NCBI GenBank assembly: GCA_945882095.1
Contig: CAMCWF010000018.1
Span: 1 to 44,169 of the forward strand
Length of the DNA stretch: 44,169 bases
Direction of reading: 5' to 3'
Origin: Chryseobacterium gleum
GTDB lineage: Bacteria; Bacteroidota; Bacteroidia; Flavobacteriales_D; Crocinitomicaceae
Position numbers and translations under genes: made by a program. Shown piece after piece: positions 26,297 through 34,367 of the stretch. The stretch's first letter is position 1. Every line of letters starts with the position of its first letter. Below the pieces are notes generated by a model. That model saw only the letters and a list, made by a program, of their open reading frames with translations, searched no databases and had not been told where the DNA came from.

Positions 26297-26950
26297 ATGA
26301 AAATTCACAAGGAAGGTAGAAATACAATAGCAATCGCGCTTTTATTAACGGGCGGATTGGGCTATCTGTTAGGTATAAGTGGTTTTCCATATTGGCTCAT
26401 GGCCATTGGAGCGCTTGTTTTGCTGTGTTTCATATTTTTTATTACACAGTTTTTTAGGATTCCCAAACGCCACAAATCTTATGAGGCGAATGAGATTGTC
26501 TGTCCAGCAGATGGGGAAATAGTGGTCATTGAAGAAGTCTTTGAAACTGAATACCTTCAAACGAAGTGCACGCAAATTTCCATTTTTATGTCGCCACTGA
26601 ATGTCCATGCGAATTATGTACCTGTTGAAGGAAAAGTACTTTACACACAGTACCATCCAGGCAAACATTTGGTCGCTTGGAATCCCAAAAGTTCTACTGA
26701 CAATGAGCGAACCACCTTGGTAATAGAGACAAAAAACGCAGAAAAAGTTTTGATTCGTCAAATTGCAGGAGCTGTGGCAAGAAGAATTTGTTTTTATCCG
26801 AAGGTGGGTGATGATTTAAAGCAAGGGCAAGAATTTGGCTTCATCAAATTTGGTTCAAGGGTGGATGTATTTTTACCGCTGGAAGCGAAGTTGGAAATAA
26901 AAATTGGGGATCTTGTTAAAAACAAACTGAATGTACTTGGGAAACTTTAA
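26297..26950 (+). CDS. psd: Phosphatidylserine decarboxylase, short (PSD-A) type
   Basis: Forms phosphatidylethanolamine from phosphatidylserine at the membrane. The 217-residue proenzyme is the short form. Self-cleavage is expected between G186 and S187 in KFGSRVD, leaving a pyruvoyl group on the alpha chain. Two hydrophobic stretches (about 13-50) anchor the N-terminus, and the conserved IFMSPLNVHANYVP is present. It is translated just after cdsA, pairing the first and last steps of PE synthesis; the pssA synthase is not in the window. Confidence 0.94.
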   Translation: MKIHKEGRNTIAIALLLTGGLGYLLGISGFPYWLMAIGALVLLCFIFFITQFFRIPKRHKSYEANEIVCPADGEIVVIEEVFETEYLQTKCTQISIFMSPLNVHANYVPVEGKVLYTQYHPGKHLVAWNPKSSTDNERTTLVIETKNAEKVLIRQIAGAVARRICFYPKVGDDLKQGQEFGFIKFGSRVDVFLPLEAKLEIKIGDLVKNKLNVLGKL

Positions 26951-26977
26951 AATTCACTACTTTTAAAAAAAAATACC

Positions 26978-27184
26978 ATGAAAAATTTATTTATGTCTAT
27001 CGCCTTATTAACCTTTATGGGTTCAATGGCTGCTAAGGTATATGCTTCAACCTCAGAAGTGAAAATGGAACTTCGCGACGACGACAAGAAAAAGAAAAAG
27101 AAGAAAAAAGCTTGTTGCTCTGCACAACCGAGCAAATGTTGTTCAGCTGGTGATAAAAAAACCACTACAACCGACAAACATTAA
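26978..27184 (+). CDS. Small exported Lys/Cys-rich protein of unknown function
   Basis: I do not recognise a family. The 68-residue product has a convincing signal peptide (residues 1 to about 24, ending in KVYAS). The mature part is about 44 residues: an acidic DDD, eight lysines in a row, then two similar Cys-pair units (CCSAQPSK and CCSAGDKK) and a Thr/Lys tail. Two CC pairs suggest metal binding or disulphides in the envelope; this is inference. TACTTTTA (26958-26965), one base off the -7 consensus, lies 12 bases before the ATG, and a strong terminator follows, so it may be its own transcription unit or the end of cdsA-psd. Confidence 0.75.
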   Translation: MKNLFMSIALLTFMGSMAAKVYASTSEVKMELRDDDKKKKKKKKACCSAQPSKCCSAGDKKTTTTDKH

Positions 27185-27186
27185 TC

Positions 27187-27213
27187 AAAAGGCCTCTCAC
27201 GAGGCCTTTTTTT
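27187..27213. terminator. Bidirectional terminator between the small Cys-rich gene and the acyl-CoA ligase
   Basis: A 10-bp perfect stem AAAAGGCCTC/GAGGCCTTTT with a TCAC loop, continued by more T bases to 27213. The A and T flanks allow termination on both strands. It overlaps the ligase stop codon region by two bases. Confidence 0.92.
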
Positions 27214-28975
27214 ATTGATACAAGTTTAGAAAGGCTTGGTTATATTTTGCCAAGATGTTCTTACGACGCAGTTTCAAGGTAGGCGTGAGCTCTTCTCCTT
27301 CTATGGTAAATTCTTGGGGAATCAACTTAATTTTTTTCAGTTGTTCCCAAGACCCAAGATGTCCGTTCATTTCGGCTACTTCTTTTTCGATTCGCGCAAT
27401 TACCTTTGGATTCTCGACAATTTCTTCATTTTTCATTCCTGTGAAATCCATGTCGTGGCGCTCGGCCCATTCCTTCACAAATGAAAAGTTCGGTACAATA
27501 AAGGCTGCTGGAAATTTCTGGTTCTCTCCTACCACCATGATTTGTGCAACGAAACGAGATTCTTTCATGGTATTTTCGATGTACTGAGGGACGATGTATT
27601 TTCCTCCAGAAGTTTTGAAAATTTCTTTCTTTCGATCGGTAATTTTAAGAAATACTTCATCTTGAAAAGTTCCAATGTCACCTGTTTTCAACCAACCGTC
27701 TTCGGTAAAAACTTCATTCGTAGCTTCAGAATTGTTAAAATAGCCCAGCATTACATTGGGACCTTTTACCAAAATCTCTCCATCGGCTTCGAATTTTACC
27801 TCGACGCCTTCAATCAACGCACCAACGGTACCTACACGAATGCCTTTCGAATGACAATTCACAGATATGACTGGAGAGGTTTCACTCATTCCATAGCCTT
27901 CTAGAATCGGGATTCCCGCAGCTAAAAATATCCTAGCCAAACGTGGTTGTAGGGCCGCGCTTCCAGAGGCGATTGCATTTACATTTCCCCCAAGGGCTTC
28001 TTGCCATTTCTTAAAAATCAGTTTTCGAGCGATGCTTAAACGACACCGGTACCAAGCTGAATTGTTCACATCATTATACTTGTCAGCCAAATTAACAGCC
28101 CAATAGAACAATACTTTTTTAATGCCATTCAGCTCTTCCCCTTTCGACATGATTTTATCAAACACCTTTTCAATTAGGCGAGGCACGGCAGAAAAAACAT
28201 GAGGTTTAACTTCTTTAATATTCTCCCCAATGGTATCCATTGATTCGGCAAAATAGATGGCGCATCCAATGTACATGTAGAGGTAGTGTAGCATGCGCTC
28301 ATAGATGTGACAGATGGGTAGAAAAGTCAACACCCTTGACTGGTTGTCGGCAGGAATCGGTTCCACACAAGCCAAAACATTGGACAGGATGTTTTTATGG
28401 GACAACATTACCCCTTTTGGATTTCCCGTAGTACCGGATGTATAAATAATGGTAGCTAAATCATCTTCCTTGACCTGTTCCATGCGGTCGTTGACTTCGG
28501 ACTCTGGAATGGATTCATACGCCAGTAATAGATTCGTCCAATGTGTGGTTTCTGCGATTCTATCAAATGCAAAGACCTCTTTAAGTTTAGCTGCGTTGTC
28601 GCGAATTTTATTGATTTTTAGGGCTATCTCTTCATTTCCAACGAACATAAGAACAGCGCCGCAATCATTTAGGATGTAGGCATAATCTTTTGAGGAAATG
28701 TTGGGATACAAAGGAACCAAAACGGCACCTATTTGTTGCACTGCGATGTCAAGGATGTTCCATTCCACCCTATTTGCGGAAGCAACGGCGATAAAATCTC
28801 CCGGTTTAATTCCATACTGTATCAAACCCCTTGCGTATTGGGTACATTGTGCCATGAAAGCGTGTGTACTCATTGAGGTCCACTTACCTTCATGCTTTGT
28901 ATTAAAGAGATCCGTACGAGGAAAATTCTTAAGCTGATGAGAAGGAAGGTCGAATAATCTTGTAGGTATAGCCAT
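27212..28975 (-). CDS. Long-chain fatty acid--CoA ligase (AMP-forming)
   Basis: Activates fatty acids to acyl-CoA through an acyl-adenylate. The 587-residue product has the ANL-superfamily motifs in order: ATP loop IIYTSGTTGNPKG at 176-188, GYGMSETSPV, WLKTGDIG, and TDRKKEIFKTSGGKYIVP as the hinge. A lysine near the end (LKLRRKNI) fits the catalytic position. No signal peptide is seen, so it is cytosolic or peripheral to the membrane. Exact chain length preference cannot be read from the sequence. It is convergent with the small Cys-rich gene. Confidence 0.92.
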   Translation of the reverse strand: MAIPTRLFDLPSHQLKNFPRTDLFNTKHEGKWTSMSTHAFMAQCTQYARGLIQYGIKPGDFIAVASANRVEWNILDIAVQQIGAVLVPLYPNISSKDYAYILNDCGAVLMFVGNEEIALKINKIRDNAAKLKEVFAFDRIAETTHWTNLLLAYESIPESEVNDRMEQVKEDDLATIIYTSGTTGNPKGVMLSHKNILSNVLACVEPIPADNQSRVLTFLPICHIYERMLHYLYMYIGCAIYFAESMDTIGENIKEVKPHVFSAVPRLIEKVFDKIMSKGEELNGIKKVLFYWAVNLADKYNDVNNSAWYRCRLSIARKLIFKKWQEALGGNVNAIASGSAALQPRLARIFLAAGIPILEGYGMSETSPVISVNCHSKGIRVGTVGALIEGVEVKFEADGEILVKGPNVMLGYFNNSEATNEVFTEDGWLKTGDIGTFQDEVFLKITDRKKEIFKTSGGKYIVPQYIENTMKESRFVAQIMVVGENQKFPAAFIVPNFSFVKEWAERHDMDFTGMKNEEIVENPKVIARIEKEVAEMNGHLGSWEQLKKIKLIPQEFTIEGEELTPTLKLRRKNILAKYNQAFLNLYQ

Positions 28976-28997
28976 AAATTAATTTACGCTAAGATAA

Positions 28998-29005
28998 CAA
29001 AATTA
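28998..29005 (-). promoter_or_regulatory. Candidate -7 element of the acyl-CoA ligase gene
   Basis: TAATTTTG on the minus strand, 22 bases before the ATG at 28975. A weaker TATCTTAG (28989-28996) lies closer, so the choice between them is open. Confidence 0.35.
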
Positions 29006-29070
29006 TTAGCTGATGTTATTTTCCTTCCACGAAAAGGAATGTAAACACCTGAAAACAATGCACTTGAACC

Positions 29071-29331
29071 TTATGCGTTCAGTGTATTGAGTTTATCCGT
29101 GAAATAAATAGATTTCTCTTCTACGCTTGCCACAATGTTGCGAAAATCAGCTTTGGCTTTTCCTTTATTCATGGCTTCCAAAGACGCGTTGTAAAATGAA
29201 ATGGCTTCTTCGATTACGGCCTCTGTTGCCTCGAATTTATCTTCATTGATTTCTTGAATATACAGACACTCGTCAATCACATCAAAAACCATCACATTGA
29301 TTTCCTTTTTCAGGATTCTTTTATTCGCCAT
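29071..29331 (-). CDS. Small conserved Bacteroidota-type protein, function unknown
   Basis: The 86-residue product starts MANKRILKKEINVMVFDVIDECL and is predicted to be helical, with an acidic middle and no signal peptide or membrane segment. Proteins with this type of start are, as I recall, widespread in the phylum without an assigned role. I use the ATG at 29331 rather than in-frame codons up to 29370, because a perfect -7 box (29346-29353) lies 14 bases upstream and would otherwise be inside the gene. It is divergent from the rRNA methyltransferase gene. Confidence 0.75.
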   Translation of the reverse strand: MANKRILKKEINVMVFDVIDECLYIQEINEDKFEATEAVIEEAISFYNASLEAMNKGKAKADFRNIVASVEEKSIYFTDKLNTLNA

Positions 29332-29345
29332 TATTGCATTTTTTT

Positions 29346-29353
29346 CAAAGTTA
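29346..29353 (-). promoter_or_regulatory. Candidate -7 element of the 86-residue unknown gene
   Basis: TAACTTTG on the minus strand, 14 bases before the ATG at 29331. It sits 55 bases from the opposing box of the rRNA methyltransferase gene. Confidence 0.45.
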
Positions 29354-29408
29354 TTCATTTTACACAACACTTCGTCTATACTTAAAAATCAGGTTTGTAT
29401 TAATTGGC

Positions 29409-29416
29409 TAACTTTG
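29409..29416 (+). promoter_or_regulatory. Candidate -7 element of the rlmI-like gene
   Basis: TAACTTTG ends 5 bases before the ATG at 29422, predicting a leaderless message. An in-frame TTG at 29404 would overlap the box and is therefore rejected as the start. Confidence 0.48.
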
Positions 29417-29421
29417 CTACC

Positions 29422-30594
29422 ATGTATCCTGAAATCCAATTAAAAAAAGGAAAAGAATTTTCCATTGAGCGTGAGCATCCTTGGATATTTTCAGGGGCCA
29501 TTTCAACGGATTGTAGTGCGTTAACCGATGGAGAATTGGTAACGGTTACGGATGCTAAGAAAGCGTTCTTAGCCGTTGGGCATTACCAGCACGCATCGAT
29601 TGCCGTTCGCGTACTTTCTTTTGGACCATGTGTCATTGACGCAGAATTTTGGTTGAAGAAAATTGAAAATGCTGTACAACTAAGGAGAAAACTGGGCCTT
29701 TTCACGGACAGCAATGAAATCTGTCGACTTTGTCATGGTGAAGGTGATAATTTACCTGGACTTGTGATTGATTATTATGCAAAAGTCGCTGTCATTCAAT
29801 GCCATTCGATTGGAATGACCCAACACCTTGAAGCGATTTCACTTGCATTGCAACAAGTCCTTAAATCGGATTTGATTGCTGTTTACAACAAATCATCGGA
29901 GACACTTCCCAAGCGTAAAGACGAGCAAGACGGCTATGTTTTCGGGGACTGCACGGTGCCGCATTATGCAAAAGAAAATGGAATTACATACGCAATTGAT
30001 TGGGTAAATGGTCAAAAGACAGGTTTTTTCATTGACCAGCGAGAAAACAGGCGGCTTTTAGGATTGCTCTCACAAGGAAAAAAAGTGTTGAATACCTTTT
30101 GTTATTCAGGAGGATTTAGTCTGCAAGCTTTGGTGCAAGGGGCTACCGTTGTAAGCTCGTTGGACAGTTCCAAGAAAGCGATTGCCCTTACCGAGGAAAA
30201 CATTGCATTGAATCAATTTGAAGGGGAGCACCACGCCATCCTTGCCGATGCGATGGACTATATGAAAGAACTTCCGATCGATTATGACATCATTGTTTTG
30301 GACCCACCTGCTTTTGCAAAACACAGGGACAAAAAACACCAAGCAATTCAAGGCTATAAACGCTTGAATGCACATGCCATACGTCAAATTAAGAGCGGTG
30401 GGATGCTGATGACTTTTTCGTGTTCCCAGGTGATCGACAAGGTATTGTTTACGAATACAGTCATTTCAGCCGCCATTGAAGCGAAACGCAATGTTCGAAT
30501 TTTGCACCAACTTCACCAACCCGCCGACCACCCTATAAACGCATTTCACCCAGAAGGTGAGTATTTAAAAGGCCTCATCCTCTATGTCGAATAA
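29422..30594 (+). CDS. RlmI-type class I rRNA (cytosine-5-) methyltransferase
   Basis: A 390-residue protein with an N-terminal PUA RNA-binding domain (about 1-75) and a SAM-dependent methyltransferase domain. Visible motifs: GQKTGFFIDQRENR, the SAM loop NTFCYSGGFSLQAL, and VLDPPAFAK, followed by a Cys in TFSCSQ. This matches RlmI (m5C1962 of 23S rRNA in E. coli); an exact site here is inferred. The 3' end overlaps the MATE gene by 11 bases, so the pair is likely translated together. Confidence 0.9.
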   Translation: MYPEIQLKKGKEFSIEREHPWIFSGAISTDCSALTDGELVTVTDAKKAFLAVGHYQHASIAVRVLSFGPCVIDAEFWLKKIENAVQLRRKLGLFTDSNEICRLCHGEGDNLPGLVIDYYAKVAVIQCHSIGMTQHLEAISLALQQVLKSDLIAVYNKSSETLPKRKDEQDGYVFGDCTVPHYAKENGITYAIDWVNGQKTGFFIDQRENRRLLGLLSQGKKVLNTFCYSGGFSLQALVQGATVVSSLDSSKKAIALTEENIALNQFEGEHHAILADAMDYMKELPIDYDIIVLDPPAFAKHRDKKHQAIQGYKRLNAHAIRQIKSGGMLMTFSCSQVIDKVLFTNTVISAAIEAKRNVRILHQLHQPADHPINAFHPEGEYLKGLILYVE

Positions 30595-31924
30595 ACTGCT
30601 TGATTTAAAATACAGTACCATCCTTCGTGTGGCCCTACCCATGATGGTGTCTGGTTTTATACAATCTATTGTGTTGATTACAGATACTGCGTTTGTAAGT
30701 CGCTATTCCATTCACGCGTTTGACGCCGTTGGAAATGGAGGATTGGCATACATTACTTTTTACATGGTGTTGTTAGGGATGAGTGATGGTGCCCAAATCA
30801 TCATGGCAAGACGGATCGGAGAATCGGATGGAAAGCAAGTTGGAAGAATCTTAAATGCAACGTGGATTGTACTCTTTGTTATGGCGATTGTGCTGTTTAC
30901 CGTGCTTTACTTTTTTGTTCCGGATTGGATTGCATTCCTATCCAACAACAAAGAAATTGGTCGATTGCAGGGGGTTTTCATCCGACACAGGAGTTACGCC
31001 TTGTTTTTTGGTGTGGTCACTTTGGGATTGCAAGCGTATTACCTTTCCCGGGGGAAAACTTGGGTGGTGTTGATTTCAGCCTTGCTTACCGCAACTTCCA
31101 ACATTGTATTGGATTATTACCTTGTATTTGGCATCGGTCCTTTTCCGAAAATGGGCGTCGCGGGAGCGGCAACCGCATCGAGCATTGCCGACGGGCTTGG
31201 AATGGTTTTCATTTTAAGTTATACCCTCGTCTCAAAAGACCGAAAAGAATATCAAGTTTTTACACGCATCAAAGCCATAGGATACGAAATTAAAGAATTG
31301 CTTCGTGTGGGTACGCCTTTAATGGTTCAAGGATTTGCAGCCTTATTCACTTGGACGGTGTTTTTCATGTGGATTGAGCAGATGGGACAACATGAATTAA
31401 CGGTTTCTCAAAACATTCGCTCGATCTATTTCTTGGCTTTTGTTCCCATTTGGGGATTTGCGGGCACGACAAAAACCTATATTTCACAATACATTGGTGC
31501 GAACAGGCAGGATGCTTTACCAAAAATTCAGCGTCGCATTCAATTTCTTACCCTGTGTTTTATGACTTTGAGTTTTCATGGCGCTATTTTGTATCCAGAA
31601 ACCTTGATTTCGTGGATCAATCCGGACCCAAGTTATACTAAAGACAGTGCAGAAATCTTGAGGCTCATTGTGGGTTCTATTTTGCTTTACGGGTTTATTT
31701 CGGTGTATTTCCAAACCATTCACGGAAGTGGTAATACGGTTTCATCAATGATCATCGAATTCGTGAGTGTTTCAGTTTACATCGCTTCAGCTTATCTTTT
31801 TATTAAAGTTTGGCATTTCGACATCTTGCACGTATGGACCATTGAGTATATCTATTTTGGAACGATAGGCACCTTATCCATTTTGTACTTACGCCTGTTT
31901 AAGTGGAACCAAAAAAAGATTTAG
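30584..31924 (+). CDS. MATE family multidrug/organic cation exporter
   Basis: A 446-residue inner-membrane protein with about twelve hydrophobic segments arranged in two similar halves. The start is typical of MATE proteins: LRVALPMMVSGFIQSIVLITD, split over residues 13-33, with a later repeat in LRVGTPLMVQGFAALF near 240. It presumably exports organic cations with Na+ or H+, but no substrate can be inferred. It starts inside the end of the methyltransferase gene, and fmt begins one base after its stop codon. Confidence 0.88.
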   Translation: MSNKLLDLKYSTILRVALPMMVSGFIQSIVLITDTAFVSRYSIHAFDAVGNGGLAYITFYMVLLGMSDGAQIIMARRIGESDGKQVGRILNATWIVLFVMAIVLFTVLYFFVPDWIAFLSNNKEIGRLQGVFIRHRSYALFFGVVTLGLQAYYLSRGKTWVVLISALLTATSNIVLDYYLVFGIGPFPKMGVAGAATASSIADGLGMVFILSYTLVSKDRKEYQVFTRIKAIGYEIKELLRVGTPLMVQGFAALFTWTVFFMWIEQMGQHELTVSQNIRSIYFLAFVPIWGFAGTTKTYISQYIGANRQDALPKIQRRIQFLTLCFMTLSFHGAILYPETLISWINPDPSYTKDSAEILRLIVGSILLYGFISVYFQTIHGSGNTVSSMIIEFVSVSVYIASAYLFIKVWHFDILHVWTIEYIYFGTIGTLSILYLRLFKWNQKKI

Positions 31925-31925
31925 C

Positions 31926-32879
31926 ATGGGATTAAAAGTTGTTTTCATGGGCACCCCTTTTTTTGCAGAAAGAATTTTAGCACGTCTTTTAGAATCAGCG
32001 CATGAGGTTGCAGCAGTGGTAACGGTTGCCGACAAACCTGCGGGACGCGGTCAGCAACTTAAGCAGAGTGATGTGAAAATTACAGCAAGCCATCACAACA
32101 TCCCCATTTTACAGCCTACCTCTCTGAAAGACTTGGATTTTTTGGAAACACTTCGGGCCTTCAATGCGGATGTATTCGTGGTCGTTGCCTTTCGCATGCT
32201 GCCAAAAGAGGTTTGGCAAATGCCAAGGTTGGGAACCTTCAACCTGCATGCTTCCCTCCTCCCCCAATACCGCGGCGCAGCCCCTATCAATTGGGCCATC
32301 ATCAATGGCGAGAAAAAATCGGGCGTGACTACCTTTCTTATCAATGAAGAAATTGATGCAGGTAAGGTATTGATGCAGCAAGAAATCAACATCGAAGCAG
32401 AATGGGACGCTGGAACCTTACACGATGAGATGATTGCCGTTGGAAAAGAATTGGTGGTAGAAACCCTGAATCAAATTGAAAATGAAACCCTTACGGCTCA
32501 ACCTCAAGCATTCCCATTGAACACGCCCTTGCTTGCAGCGCCAAAACTAACCAAGGTAAACACAAAATTACACTTTGAGAAAACAGCCTTCGAATTGCAA
32601 CAATTGGTCCGTGGACTGCATCCGTATCCTTCTTCCTATTGCCAGTTGCGAAACACTGTGAAGGATCAAATTGCGAATTTTAAAATTCATGAAGCAAAAG
32701 CAACCGAAATCCCTGTGGAAGGCAACGCCTTTCTAAAATCAGATCCTTCGGGAATTCTTTTTCCATGTGCTGATTTTTATTTGAGTGTTTCCGAACTTCA
32801 ACCCGAGGGAAAGCGCAGAATGAACCACAAAGAATTCTTGGCGGGCAATTCATTATCCGCCTGGGAAATAGTGTCTTAA
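31926..32879 (+). CDS. fmt: Methionyl-tRNA formyltransferase
   Basis: Formylates Met-tRNA-fMet for translation initiation using 10-formyl-tetrahydrofolate. The 317 residues contain the catalytic set N106, H108 and D144, in FNLHASLLPQYRGAAP and EEIDAGKVL. A smaller C-terminal tRNA-binding domain follows after about residue 205. Its ATG follows the MATE stop by one base. def, often next to fmt elsewhere, is not present here. Confidence 0.96.
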   Translation: MGLKVVFMGTPFFAERILARLLESAHEVAAVVTVADKPAGRGQQLKQSDVKITASHHNIPILQPTSLKDLDFLETLRAFNADVFVVVAFRMLPKEVWQMPRLGTFNLHASLLPQYRGAAPINWAIINGEKKSGVTTFLINEEIDAGKVLMQQEINIEAEWDAGTLHDEMIAVGKELVVETLNQIENETLTAQPQAFPLNTPLLAAPKLTKVNTKLHFEKTAFELQQLVRGLHPYPSSYCQLRNTVKDQIANFKIHEAKATEIPVEGNAFLKSDPSGILFPCADFYLSVSELQPEGKRRMNHKEFLAGNSLSAWEIVS

Positions 32880-32908
32880 AAAAATTATTTCACGTTTCAA
32901 AAATATTT

Positions 32909-32928
32909 AATGTTAAATTTTTAACATT
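32909..32928. repeat. Short AT-rich inverted repeat
   Basis: AATGTTAAA and TTTAACATT form a perfect 9-bp dyad separated by two T bases, in the 99-base gap after fmt. There is no downstream T-tract, so it is not a typical terminator; it could be a protein-binding site. Confidence 0.5.
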
Positions 32929-32978
32929 CATGTTTGCATTATTGAATTACCATTATATTTAAACAGGTAAAAACGGAA

Positions 32979-33332
32979 ATGGCAAACTTCAAATCCAATA
33001 AGAAAGAACTAGATGAAGAACTCGAAAGGTTCATCACTTTGCTGAGTGAATTGCTCCCGCATTACCACCATTTGCTTAAAAAAGAAGAGCTTTCCAATGA
33101 GGAATTGACGCGATTGGGAGAGATAGAACATTACCTCATCGGGGTGAATGCCAAAATCATGGACATCAAAAAGAAGTTGGAACAGGATTTATTCGGTCAA
33201 TCTTTAGACACCTATTATCGCCTAAAAGATGATGCCCGCGCTGGGAATCCTCATGCGAAACTTAAATTGGAGCGAATGCGCGAATCTTTTTTAGTCGCCT
33301 TAAATTCAGGCGAAGTTGTAAACTTCAATTAA
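32979..33332 (+). CDS. Helical cytosolic protein of unknown function
   Basis: The 117-residue product is highly charged and predicted to be almost all alpha-helix, with heptad-like Leu spacing (LDEELERFITLLSELL and later IMDIKKKLEQDL). It has no signal peptide, membrane segment or cysteine. I do not recognise a domain. It stands alone between fmt and gpsA, with the AT-rich dyad upstream and TATATTTA (32954-32961), one base off the -7 consensus, 17 bases before the ATG. Base composition matches its neighbours. Confidence 0.75.
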   Translation: MANFKSNKKELDEELERFITLLSELLPHYHHLLKKEELSNEELTRLGEIEHYLIGVNAKIMDIKKKLEQDLFGQSLDTYYRLKDDARAGNPHAKLKLERMRESFLVALNSGEVVNFN

Positions 33333-33346
33333 CCTTGGCTTTTTGT

Positions 33347-33354
33347 TAACTTTG
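33347..33354 (+). promoter_or_regulatory. Candidate -7 element of gpsA-lysC
   Basis: TAACTTTG ends 6 bases before the GTG at 33361. It overlaps two in-frame TTG codons that would otherwise be candidate starts, which supports the GTG. Confidence 0.48.
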
Positions 33355-33360
33355 CAATGC

Positions 33361-34365
33361 GTGAGTGCATTCAAACAACCAACAGTAGCCGTCATCGGCG
33401 GAGGAAGCTGGGCAACTGCCCTGGTAAAATTGCTTTCCAACCATTTACCTAAAGTTTCTTGGTGGATGCGTAACCCGGATTCGGTGGAATACATACGAAC
33501 GAACGGCCATCAACCGAAGTATTTGCCTTCCATCGCATTTCAAGCCAATCAACTGAACCTTTCTACCAACTTAAAGGAAATCATACGCGAAGCTGACCTC
33601 ATTGTTCTGGCTACGCCTGCCGCCTTTTTGCATTCCCTTTTGGAACCCCTTACCGCCCATGATTTTCATGGAAAAACAGTATTCTCAGCGATCAAAGGCA
33701 TCGTACCGGAATTCAATGCCATTCCAGCGCGCTACCTGCACAAAACCTTCGAAATTCCTTACGGAAATATTGGAATCATCTGTGGTCCTTGCCATGCCGA
33801 AGAAGTCGCCCTCGAAAGGCTGTCTTATTTAACCATTGGATGTGAAGACATCGAAAAAGCCAAAGCACTCGCCGCGCTTCTTCAATGCGAGTATATCGTT
33901 ACAAATGTGAGCGAAGACCTCTTCGGCGCTGAATTTTCAGCCATCTTAAAAAACGTATATGCCTTGGCATCAGGTATTTGTGACGGACTTGGGTACGGTG
34001 ATAACTTTCAAGCGGTATTGGTTTCTAACGCAATTCAAGAAATTGAACGATTCATCGATGTGGTAAACCCAGTGCACAGGGATGTAAAAAGCAGTGCCTA
34101 TCTAGGAGATTTATTGGTTACTGCGTATTCAAAATTTTCTCGGAACCGGAAATTTGGCTATTTGTTGGGTCAAGGCCAAACGGTTGAGGCAGCAAGCCTC
34201 GAAATTGGAATGATCGCCGAAGGATATTATGCCGTAAAAAGCTTGGTGGAAATCAATCAGAAATTTAAAGTGGATTTACCCATATTGAATGCCGTTTATC
34301 AAATTATTTATGAAAACCAACCAGCCAAAACGGTCATTCAAGCCCTTACTAAAAAATTGAGTTAA
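33361..34365 (+). CDS. gpsA: Glycerol-3-phosphate dehydrogenase [NAD(P)+]
   Basis: Reduces dihydroxyacetone phosphate to sn-glycerol 3-phosphate, the backbone for phospholipids. The 334-residue enzyme has the Rossmann motif GGGSWATAL near residue 12, the conserved FSAIKGI and SAYLGDLLVT segments, and the AEFSAILKNVYA segment containing the catalytic lysine. I use GTG at 33361, since upstream TTG codons overlap the promoter box. The aspartate kinase gene follows after 2 bases. Confidence 0.93.
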   Translation: MSAFKQPTVAVIGGGSWATALVKLLSNHLPKVSWWMRNPDSVEYIRTNGHQPKYLPSIAFQANQLNLSTNLKEIIREADLIVLATPAAFLHSLLEPLTAHDFHGKTVFSAIKGIVPEFNAIPARYLHKTFEIPYGNIGIICGPCHAEEVALERLSYLTIGCEDIEKAKALAALLQCEYIVTNVSEDLFGAEFSAILKNVYALASGICDGLGYGDNFQAVLVSNAIQEIERFIDVVNPVHRDVKSSAYLGDLLVTAYSKFSRNRKFGYLLGQGQTVEAASLEIGMIAEGYYAVKSLVEINQKFKVDLPILNAVYQIIYENQPAKTVIQALTKKLS

Positions 34366-34367
34366 CC

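Noticed and set aside
27187..27213. Palindrome considered as an IS end or attachment site
   Set aside because: The GC stem, TCAC loop and A/T flanks between convergent genes are those of a bidirectional terminator, and there is no second copy or target duplication in the window.
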